Shown here: piece after piece, positions 7,391 through 13,785 of the stretch | How the letters are laid out: every line of letters begins with the position of its first letter | How positions within the stretch are numbered: the first letter of the stretch is position 1 | NCBI GenBank assembly: GCA_035439505.1 | Contig: DAORKJ010000073.1 | Span: 1 to 19,698, forward strand | Source of the DNA: UBA7236 sp035439505 | GTDB lineage: Bacteria; Bacteroidota; Bacteroidia; Chitinophagales; BACL12 | Direction: 5' to 3' | Length of the DNA: 19,698 bases | Made by a program: the position numbers and the translations under genes | The notes under the pieces: model-generated | Database searches by the model: none | What the model was told of the DNA's origin: nothing | What the model saw: only the letters and a program-made list of their open reading frames with translations

Positions 7391-9022
7391 ATGAAACCTA
7401 CAATTTTATCTGCCATCCTATGGTTAGGAATCATGGGAACATCATTCGGACAATCATTTCACTTTTTGGAGAATATCGATAATGGTATGCCTACTAACAC
7501 AGTAAATATTGCTACCGATCCAACCGGAAATACGTATATGACAGGCACTTTTTTTTATGAACTTACCATACAGGATATAACCTTAACCAGCGATGAATAT
7601 ATGACTTGTTTTCTGGCAAAATATGATAAAAACGGTATTTTAAAATGGCTAAAGCCGATTCCTGCAAGCGGAGCAAATTTTCCAACCGGGATTGTATTTA
7701 ATAAAGTGACAAAAGGTGTGACTTTATGCGGTGGATTCAACGACACAATGAATATAAACGGCGTTACCCATATTTCTAATGGTAATATTGATGCATTTTG
7801 GATGAGCCTGGATGCCAATGGCAATATTTTAAATGGTGCAACAGCAGGCGGCGACAGCTCTGACATATTTTATGATGTAGAGATTGATAAGGGAGGAAAT
7901 GTATATGTATTGGGTAATTCTGACAGTCAGGAGATGCAATTTAATGGTGTTAATCAATTTATGGATGCAACAGAAAACACCGGACTGATGGCTAAATTTA
8001 CAGCAGATGGTTCACCGGTATGGATGAGGACTATGACAGGTGATGCGAATTTTCTCGCTTATGAAATGGCAGTAGGAAATAATGGTACAGCATATCTCGG
8101 ATTTAAAAGCACCGGCAGTTATTTTATTCACAACGGGCCTGATGAATTATATGGTCTCATCAAAGACATAAGCGAAACAAATATTATCTTATTTTCTTTT
8201 ACTAAAAATGGTGATGTGTTTCAGTCAACAGAATTCGAAACTTCCAGTATATATTCCAGCGTATCTGATGTAATTTTTGACGGAAGTGCAACTATTGCTA
8301 TTAATTTTGTTGATTCAATACAGGTTTTTGGCGAATATTATTATGCAGAAGATGGAACCGGTTCCATCATTGCCCGAATTAATTTTAATACACTGGAACC
8401 TGAGTGGGCTAAATTTATTTTCTCACCTTATGGAACCGGAATCATGTCACTTAAAAATAATGGTAACACCATTTTATGCGGAGGCGATTTTATTTATTAC
8501 GCCGAGTGTGATGGATTAACCGTTGAAAATCCATTTGCCGACCCAGATGCACTGCTTGTTACACTTAATAGGAATACAGGACTGGTGCTGGGTTTTGCCG
8601 ATTTTGATAACGTAGAATCCTACGATTATATTGTCGATGTTGACGTGGATAAAAATAAAAATATTTATTTGGCAGGAATGTTTAACGGGTTAATTTATTT
8701 TGACGCCATGAGTGCAACTAGTAATGATTTTTATTACAATATTTTTTTAACCAGATTAAATGCAACAATATTTAAAGAAGAAGCGATTTCTGATCAGTCG
8801 GCAATTACTTTGTATCCTAATCCAGCAGTTGAATATATTACTATCAATGGGGAAATTCAACTTTGGGAAATAATAAATATGGAAGGACAAATTATTTTAT
8901 CAGGTATAGGAAGTACCTCCTCAACTACTATCAATTTACAATCTATTCCTTCCGGTTTTTATCTGCTATCCACAACAAATACTAATAACGAAATAATCAC
9001 ACAAGAATTCGTAAAACAATAA
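7391..9022 (+). CDS. Secreted repeat protein with a T9SS type A sorting domain
   Basis: A 543-residue protein. Signal peptide MKPTILSAILWLGIMGTSFG with likely cleavage before QSFHF. The body contains repeats resembling the SBBP (seven-bladed beta-propeller) family: DPTGNTYMTGTF, AKYDKNGILKWLKP, DKGGNVYVLGNS, AKFTADGSPVWMRTM, DKNKNIYLAGMF. The last 75 residues form a type A sorting domain starting ITLYPNPAVEYITING and containing IPSGFYLLS. It is predicted to be delivered to or beyond the outer membrane by T9SS. It stands alone between two palindromic repeat arrays, with its own promoter and a strong hairpin terminator. It resembles the protein at 3818-5446 in plan, but I see no close identity. 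Confidence 0.92.
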   Translation: MKPTILSAILWLGIMGTSFGQSFHFLENIDNGMPTNTVNIATDPTGNTYMTGTFFYELTIQDITLTSDEYMTCFLAKYDKNGILKWLKPIPASGANFPTGIVFNKVTKGVTLCGGFNDTMNINGVTHISNGNIDAFWMSLDANGNILNGATAGGDSSDIFYDVEIDKGGNVYVLGNSDSQEMQFNGVNQFMDATENTGLMAKFTADGSPVWMRTMTGDANFLAYEMAVGNNGTAYLGFKSTGSYFIHNGPDELYGLIKDISETNIILFSFTKNGDVFQSTEFETSSIYSSVSDVIFDGSATIAINFVDSIQVFGEYYYAEDGTGSIIARINFNTLEPEWAKFIFSPYGTGIMSLKNNGNTILCGGDFIYYAECDGLTVENPFADPDALLVTLNRNTGLVLGFADFDNVESYDYIVDVDVDKNKNIYLAGMFNGLIYFDAMSATSNDFYYNIFLTRLNATIFKEEAISDQSAITLYPNPAVEYITINGEIQLWEIINMEGQIILSGIGSTSSTTINLQSIPSGFYLLSTTNTNNEIITQEFVKQ

Positions 9023-9036
9023 CACAATTTATAATC

Positions 9037-9079
9037 AAAACACAAGAGGCTGTCCTAAAACGACAGCCTCTTGTGTTTT
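9037..9079 (+). terminator. Strong hairpin terminator after the third T9SS gene
   Basis: AAAACACAAGAGGCTGTC (9037-9054) and its exact complement GACAGCCTCTTGTGTTTT (9062-9079) form an 18-bp perfect stem with the 7-base loop CTAAAAC. It starts 15 bases after the stop codon of the T9SS gene and ends in a T-run that can serve as the U-tract, with A-runs on the other side, so it could act in both directions. It also separates the gene from repeat array 2. Confidence 0.9.
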
Positions 9080-9177
9080 ATAATTTAATCACATCTATCT
9101 CTCCACCCAAAAATCCGTCCCCATCCGTTCCACCCGTTCAATCCGTGTCTGTCTGCCACCAGGCAGGCCAATCCGCG

Positions 9178-9287
9178 AAATCAGTTCATTTTTAATTACC
9201 AAACGCAAATCCGGTATGTAAAGGCGGATTCAATTCGCCCCTACATAAAGGTTTTACTCACATTATCGAAAAAAATGAAATTTATCT
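9178..9287. repeat. 110-bp direct repeat, copy 2, with a decayed palindrome
   Basis: Same element and same orientation as 6844-6954. The right arm (9236-9255) is identical to copy 1. The left arm (9207-9226, AAATCCGGTATGTAAAGGCG) has several changes, leaving about 15 of 20 positions paired. Most differences between copies fall in or next to the left arm, so the hairpin here seems less constrained than in copy 1. Confidence 0.85.
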
Positions 9288-9468
9288 GAAACAAAAAAAA
9301 TCAAAACCTATCAAAACCACAACCATCCAGAAAATCAGCACATATACATACATCATTCAAAAAATCCATCCCCATCCGTTCCACCCGTTCAATCCGTGCC
9401 TGTCTGCCGCCAGGCAGGTTCCTCTTCACACCCTATAAAAAATCCGCGCCAATCCGCCCAAATCCGCG

Positions 9469-9618
9469 CCCCGCCCGCGGGGTCCGCGTTCCCCCAAAAA
9501 TCCGTCCCCATCCGTTCCACCCGTTCAATCCGTGCCTGTCTGCCGCCAGGCAGGTTCCTCTTCACACCCCATAAAAAATCCGCGTCAATCCGCCAAATCC
9601 GCGCCCCGCCCCGCGGGG
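9469..9618. repeat. Two short GC-rich hairpins in the array
   Basis: CCCCGCCCGCGGGG at 9469-9482 and CCCCGCCCCGCGGGG at 9604-9618 are each short inverted repeats embedded in the same context (AATCCGCG before, GTCCG and GTTCC after). Each follows a 59-bp unit and its AT-rich spacer (TCTTCACACC...TAAAAAATCCGCG), so 9360-9482 and 9496-9618 are two tandem copies of a roughly 123-base higher-order unit at a 136-base period. Confidence 0.75.
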
Positions 9619-9629
9619 TCCGTGTTCCA

Positions 9630-10421
9630 TCATTTCCCTTTAAACTCCGGTTTCCTCTTCTCCAAAAACGCCGATGTCCCTTCCACAAAATCCTCCGTCT
9701 CCATACATTGTCCAAACTGTGTTATCTCACCCTGGTAACTATCTCCAACATATCCACCACCTCTGTAATGTGCATTCACACACTGTATCACCTTAGCCAC
9801 AGCTACCGGTCCTTTGCTCATTATCTTATTCAAAATTTCCTCGCATTTTGCCATTAAATCTGCCTGTGCAACCACGTGATTCACCAATCCGAGTTCTTTT
9901 GCCATTGCCGCATTAATCGAATCGCCGGTCATTAACAGTTCCAAAGCCTTTCCTTTGCCAATCAACTCAACCAGTCGCTGAGTGCCACCATATCCCGGGA
10001 TTATACCCAAATTCACCTCTGGTTGCCCGAAAATCGCGTTTTCGCTGGCTACACGTAAATGACATGCCATTGCAAGCTCACATCCACCCCCTAAAGCATA
10101 ACCGTTTACAGCGGCTATAACAGGCTTGGTATAATTTTCAATTTTATCGAAAGTATCATGTCCGTTTTCACTCATTGTTTTGCCCTGAGCAGGTGTAAAA
10201 TCGGCAAACTCAGAAATGTCAGCCCCGGCTACAAACGATTTTTCTCCGGCTCCGGTCAATATCACGCCCTTCACATCATCGTTATACATATATTCTTCAA
10301 ACACTTCATCCAGTTCAACAATGGTCTTAATATTTAAAGCATTCAGGTTCTTCGGACGGTTTATGGTAATATATAGAATATTGCCTTTTATCTCGGTTGT
10401 TAAATTTTCCAATTGCATCAT
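9630..10421 (-). CDS. Enoyl-CoA hydratase/isomerase family protein (crotonase)
   Basis: A 263-residue protein of normal crotonase length. These enzymes add water to trans-2-enoyl-CoA or dehydrate 3-hydroxyacyl-CoA. Visible hallmarks are the oxyanion-hole segment AGADIS (65-70) and GGGCELAMAC with Glu115, then FGQPEVNLGIIPGYGGTQRL with Glu135; these two glutamates correspond to the catalytic pair of true hydratases. The C-terminal KRKPEFKGK is also typical. Both catalytic residues being present favours hydratase over isomerase activity, probably on short chains such as crotonyl-CoA, though the substrate is inferred. Two adjacent ATGs (10419-10421 and 10416-10418) are possible starts. It is divergent from mutA, with a 58-base shared promoter region. 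Repeat array 2 begins 11 bases after its stop. Confidence 0.93.
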   Translation of the reverse strand: MMQLENLTTEIKGNILYITINRPKNLNALNIKTIVELDEVFEEYMYNDDVKGVILTGAGEKSFVAGADISEFADFTPAQGKTMSENGHDTFDKIENYTKPVIAAVNGYALGGGCELAMACHLRVASENAIFGQPEVNLGIIPGYGGTQRLVELIGKGKALELLMTGDSINAAMAKELGLVNHVVAQADLMAKCEEILNKIMSKGPVAVAKVIQCVNAHYRGGGYVGDSYQGEITQFGQCMETEDFVEGTSAFLEKRKPEFKGK

Positions 10422-10433
10422 GATAATTTTTCA

Positions 10434-10441
10434 CAAATATA
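10434..10441 (-). promoter_or_regulatory. Putative -7 element for the crotonase gene
   Basis: On the minus strand, TATATTTG matches TAnnTTTG, 12 bases before the first ATG. No matching -33 TTTG lies at 19 bases, so this is a partial match. Confidence 0.4.
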
Positions 10442-10467
10442 AAGACGTTAACACAAACAGGTTTTAA

Positions 10468-10475
10468 TACCTTTG
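10468..10475 (+). promoter_or_regulatory. Putative -7 element for mutA-mutB
   Basis: TACCTTTG matches TAnnTTTG but ends only 4 bases before the mutA ATG at 10480. If it is used, transcription would start at or next to the start codon, giving a leaderless message. There is no clear -33 element. Confidence 0.35.
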
Positions 10476-10479
10476 AACA

Positions 10480-11685
10480 ATGAAAGATTTATTTCATGAT
10501 GTAAGCCCCATTCCGGAGGAAAAATGGTTCGAACAGGTTACCAAAGACCTGAAGGGAGCCGATTTTAACGAAAAGCTGGTGAATACCATCGACCAAATTA
10601 CCATTCAGCCCTTGTATACCCGTAAAAGTCTGCCCCAATTTACCGTGGACGCCGATGCTGAATTTATGCTGGATTTAGACCCCGAATTTGTTGAAGCAAT
10701 TTCCGATCAGGGACAACAATCGTTAACCTGGAACATTACGGAAGACGTGTTGGTAACTGAAAACGACAACCTGAATAATCTGATAGCTGCTGCCAGAGCA
10801 AGAGGCGCCAGTCATGTGCGAATTAGTGTAACGAATGATGAAGTTTGGGATCATGTGGTAAATGAGATTATCAAACTTACAACACCTGCCAATTTTATTT
10901 TTAATGTGTATGGCGATTTATCAGAAGGTGATGTGGTGAATAAATGGCGCGACAGAGTTGGACATCTCGGTGAACGCGACAGACTTTTATTTGGAATTGA
11001 ATTTGACCCGATTGGTTATTGGCAACAATATGGTAACGATACTTATAATGGAACTATGTTTGCGCATTTGGCAGATTTATTTTTCCGCTTAAGTGGTCAT
11101 TTACATGATTGCAAATTAATTAAAATTGATACTACACATTTTGCCAATCAAGGTGAAGATGTTGTTTCGCAACTGGTAAAAACTTTGCAAATTACTTCCA
11201 CCTATTTTGATGAGATGGAAAAAAGAAATGTGCCTTTAGAAGAACTCGTTCAATTGTGTACTTTCCGTTTTGGTATTGGTTCAAATTTCTTTTTTGAAAT
11301 AGCAAAATTAAGGGCATTCAAAATTTTGTGGCATAATTTAATTAAAGTCTATTTGCCTGAGATGGATTTTATAACCAATCCTGAAATACATTGTGTAACT
11401 GCTACGGCATCGTTTACCCAAACAGACGAGCATAGTAATTTGTTGCGCACCACCACTGCTGCAATGAGCGCTATACTTGGAGGTTGCGATGTATTAATTG
11501 TTACACCATTTTCCAATAGCGGAGAAAATAATGCCATACAATTAGCAACAAATATTCAAAACATATTGCGATACGAAAGTTATATCGACCGTTATCGCGA
11601 TGCTGCAAATGGCAGTTTTTATATTGAAAGTTTAACACAACAATTTGGTCAGCAAGCCTGGCAACAATTTATCGATTCAAAATAA
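10480..11685 (+). CDS. mutA: Methylmalonyl-CoA mutase small (beta) subunit
   Basis: A 401-residue protein that pairs with MutB to interconvert succinyl-CoA and methylmalonyl-CoA. The N-terminus (VSPIPEEKWFEQVTKDLKGADF) is the typical mutase start. The segment FRFGIGSNFFFEIAKLRAFKILWHNLI parallels the LSFFFGIGMDHFMEIAKLRAARFLWYKL stretch of the large subunit encoded next door. No cobalamin-binding motif (DxHxxG) is present, as expected for a structural subunit. It is shorter than the roughly 600-residue actinobacterial and proteobacterial small subunits, lacking the C-terminal B12-like domain; I recall a similarly short form in other Bacteroidota, so I do not regard it as truncated. It is followed 32 bases later by mutB, clearly an operon. 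Confidence 0.93.
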   Translation: MKDLFHDVSPIPEEKWFEQVTKDLKGADFNEKLVNTIDQITIQPLYTRKSLPQFTVDADAEFMLDLDPEFVEAISDQGQQSLTWNITEDVLVTENDNLNNLIAAARARGASHVRISVTNDEVWDHVVNEIIKLTTPANFIFNVYGDLSEGDVVNKWRDRVGHLGERDRLLFGIEFDPIGYWQQYGNDTYNGTMFAHLADLFFRLSGHLHDCKLIKIDTTHFANQGEDVVSQLVKTLQITSTYFDEMEKRNVPLEELVQLCTFRFGIGSNFFFEIAKLRAFKILWHNLIKVYLPEMDFITNPEIHCVTATASFTQTDEHSNLLRTTTAAMSAILGGCDVLIVTPFSNSGENNAIQLATNIQNILRYESYIDRYRDAANGSFYIESLTQQFGQQAWQQFIDSK

Positions 11686-11717
11686 TTGCCATAATTAACC
11701 GCAATAGCTACAACAAA

Positions 11718-13784
11718 ATGAAACGCGATTTTAAACATATTCCCTACCAACATTTTTCTATTAACCACGATTTTGTGGCGCCTACTGATGATTTTAAAAA
11801 TGTAATTGATACACAACCCGGACTTGCACCTTTTTTACGTGGACCATATACTTCGATGTATGTAATGCAGCCTTGGACTATTCGTCAATATGCAGGATTT
11901 TCTACTGCTGAAGCATCGAATGCATTTTATAGAAAAAATTTAGCTGCGGGACAAAAAGGATTATCAGTAGCATTCGATTTGGCAACACATCGCGGTTACG
12001 ATTCTGATAATGAACGTGTGGTTGGTGATGTTGGCATGGCTGGTGTTGCAATTGATACTGTTGAGGATATGAAAATTTTGTTTGATCAAATTCCGCTTGA
12101 TCAAATGAGTGTGAGTATGACAATGAATGGTGCCGTTATTCCAATTATGGCATTTTATATTATTGCCGCAGAAGAACAAGGTGTGCAACCACATCAATTG
12201 GCAGGAACTATTCAGAATGATATTTTGAAAGAGTTTATGGTGCGCAATACTTACATTTATCCGCCTGCTCCAAGTATGCGCATAGTGGCAGATATATTTA
12301 AATACTGCTCCTCCAATATGCCAAAATTTAATTCTATTTCAATTTCAGGCTACCACATGCAGGAAGCAGGTGCAACACCCGAAATTGAATTAGCTTATAC
12401 GCTTGCTGATGGCATTGAATATGTAAGAACAGGTATTAACAGTGGATTAAAAGTAGATGATTTTGCTCCGCGATTATCATTTTTCTTTGGCATCGGCATG
12501 GACCATTTTATGGAAATTGCCAAATTGCGTGCTGCGCGATTTTTATGGTATAAACTGATGCAACAATTTGCTCCTCAAAATGCGAAATCATTGATGTTGC
12601 GCACGCATTGTCAAACATCTGGATGGAGTTTAACAGAACAACAACCCTTTAATAATGTTGCACGAACCTGTATTGAAGCGTTAGCTGCTGCATTAGGTGG
12701 CACACAAAGTTTACATACCAACAGTCTCGATGAAGCCATTGCACTTCCAACTGATTTTTCTGCACGAATTGCACGCAACACACAAATATATTTACAACAG
12801 GAAACACATATTTGTAAAACGGTTGACCCTTGGGGAGGAAGTAATATTGTAGAAGCATTAACAGAAAAAATTATTGAAGATGCCTGGCAATTAATTGAAG
12901 AAGTGGAACAATTGGGTGGCATGCAAAAAGCCATAGAAACAGGTATTCCGAAATTGCGAATAGAAGAAGCGGCTGCAAAAAAACAAGGGAAAATTGATGG
13001 CGGTTCGGAAATTATTATCGGATTAAATGCATTTATTACAGACGAACAATCAAATATCGATATTCTGGAAGTAGATAATAGTGCTGTGCGTTTATCGCAA
13101 ATTGAAAGAATTAATCAGGTGAAATCACAACGTGATAATGCAGCAGTAGAAAATATTTTACAACAAATTACCAACTGTGCAGCAACCGGTGAAGGAAATT
13201 TATTAGCATTGGCAGTTGATGCTGCGCGCAAGCGGGCTACATTGGGAGAAATTAGTTTTGCTATGGAAAAAGTATTTGGCCGATATGCAGCAAATATTCA
13301 AACCGTGGCAGGTGTTTATCAAAAAGAAGTTATGGATAACGAAAGTTTTATCAATGCCCGACAACTCAGCGACCAATTTGCTGAAAAGGAAGGCCGACGT
13401 CCGAGAATTTTAATTGCAAAACTCGGTCAGGACGGTCACGACCGCGGCGCAAAAGTTATTGCATCTGCATTTGCTGACATTGGATTTGATGTAGATATTT
13501 CACCATTGTTTTTAACACCTGCTGAAGCTGTGAAACAAGCTATCGAAAACGATGTCCATGTTATTGGTATTTCTTCATTAGCTGCAGGACACAAAACCTT
13601 AGTTCCGCAAGTAATCGATTTATTAAAAGAACAGGGACGTGGCGATATTCTGGTTGTTGTTGGTGGCGTAATTCCACAACAGGACTACAACTTTTTACAT
13701 GAAGCCGGCGCAGCATTTATTTTTGGCCCCGGAACTGTAATTAGTGATGCTGCAGGAGAGCTATTAACTAAAATGTTGAATTAA
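11718..13784 (+). CDS. mutB: Methylmalonyl-CoA mutase large (alpha) subunit, B12-dependent
   Basis: A 688-residue catalytic subunit, close to the usual 700 or so. The N-terminal two thirds form the TIM-barrel substrate domain: RGPYTSMYVMQPWTIRQYAG, VAFDLATHRGYDSDN, GTIQNDILKEFMVRNTYIYP, SGYHMQEAGA (His213, likely the active-site histidine equivalent to His244 of the Propionibacterium enzyme), and ETHICKTVDPWGGS. The C-terminal domain (about 555-688) binds adenosylcobalamin: KLGQDGHDRG with His574 as the cobalt ligand, then GISSLAAGHKTL and VVVGGVIPQQD. The enzyme acts with MutA in propionate formation or in propionyl-CoA catabolism; direction cannot be told from here. No MeaB chaperone, epimerase or cobalamin riboswitch is seen in the window. 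The stop lies one base from the convergent recQ stop. Confidence 0.97.
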   Translation: MKRDFKHIPYQHFSINHDFVAPTDDFKNVIDTQPGLAPFLRGPYTSMYVMQPWTIRQYAGFSTAEASNAFYRKNLAAGQKGLSVAFDLATHRGYDSDNERVVGDVGMAGVAIDTVEDMKILFDQIPLDQMSVSMTMNGAVIPIMAFYIIAAEEQGVQPHQLAGTIQNDILKEFMVRNTYIYPPAPSMRIVADIFKYCSSNMPKFNSISISGYHMQEAGATPEIELAYTLADGIEYVRTGINSGLKVDDFAPRLSFFFGIGMDHFMEIAKLRAARFLWYKLMQQFAPQNAKSLMLRTHCQTSGWSLTEQQPFNNVARTCIEALAAALGGTQSLHTNSLDEAIALPTDFSARIARNTQIYLQQETHICKTVDPWGGSNIVEALTEKIIEDAWQLIEEVEQLGGMQKAIETGIPKLRIEEAAAKKQGKIDGGSEIIIGLNAFITDEQSNIDILEVDNSAVRLSQIERINQVKSQRDNAAVENILQQITNCAATGEGNLLALAVDAARKRATLGEISFAMEKVFGRYAANIQTVAGVYQKEVMDNESFINARQLSDQFAEKEGRRPRILIAKLGQDGHDRGAKVIASAFADIGFDVDISPLFLTPAEAVKQAIENDVHVIGISSLAAGHKTLVPQVIDLLKEQGRGDILVVVGGVIPQQDYNFLHEAGAAFIFGPGTVISDAAGELLTKMLN

Positions 13785-13785
13785 T

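Larger units (their letters stand above)
9109..9618. repeat. Palindromic repeat array 2 (59-bp units plus GC-hairpins)
   Basis: Full 59-bp units of the same family as in array 1 lie at 9109-9167, 9360-9418 and 9496-9554, with hairpin cores at 9148-9167 (variant), 9399-9418 and 9535-9554. Between the first and second unit is copy 2 of the 110-bp element, followed by AT-rich filler (9288-9359) with no visible gene. After the last two units come spacers built from AATCCGCG repeats and two CCCCGC/GCGGGG hairpins. Open frames in all directions here are repeat artefacts. The array ends 11 bases from the stop codon of the crotonase gene. Confidence 0.9.

Noticed and set aside
6844..9287. Composite transposon with the 110-bp repeats as ends and the T9SS gene as cargo
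   Set aside because: No transposase or integrase, the repeats are direct, and no target-site duplication could be made out.
6731..9618. Possible CRISPR array
   Set aside because: Spacing between units is irregular, what lies between them is either the same repeat family or AT-rich filler, there are no uniform unique spacers, and no cas gene is nearby.
9389..9857. Open frames on both strands over array 2, some extending into the crotonase gene
   Set aside because: They are repeat translations on both strands at once, and on the plus strand they run antisense to a well-supported crotonase.
10422..10479. Cobalamin riboswitch upstream of the B12-dependent mutase
   Set aside because: The 58-base interval is far too short for a cobalamin riboswitch and no B12-box-like sequence is visible.
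10480..11685. mutA as a truncated pseudogene because it lacks about 200 residues compared with other phyla
   Set aside because: The frame is intact with a good start and end, it is followed closely by mutB, and short small subunits without the B12-like domain are, as I recall, normal in Bacteroidota.
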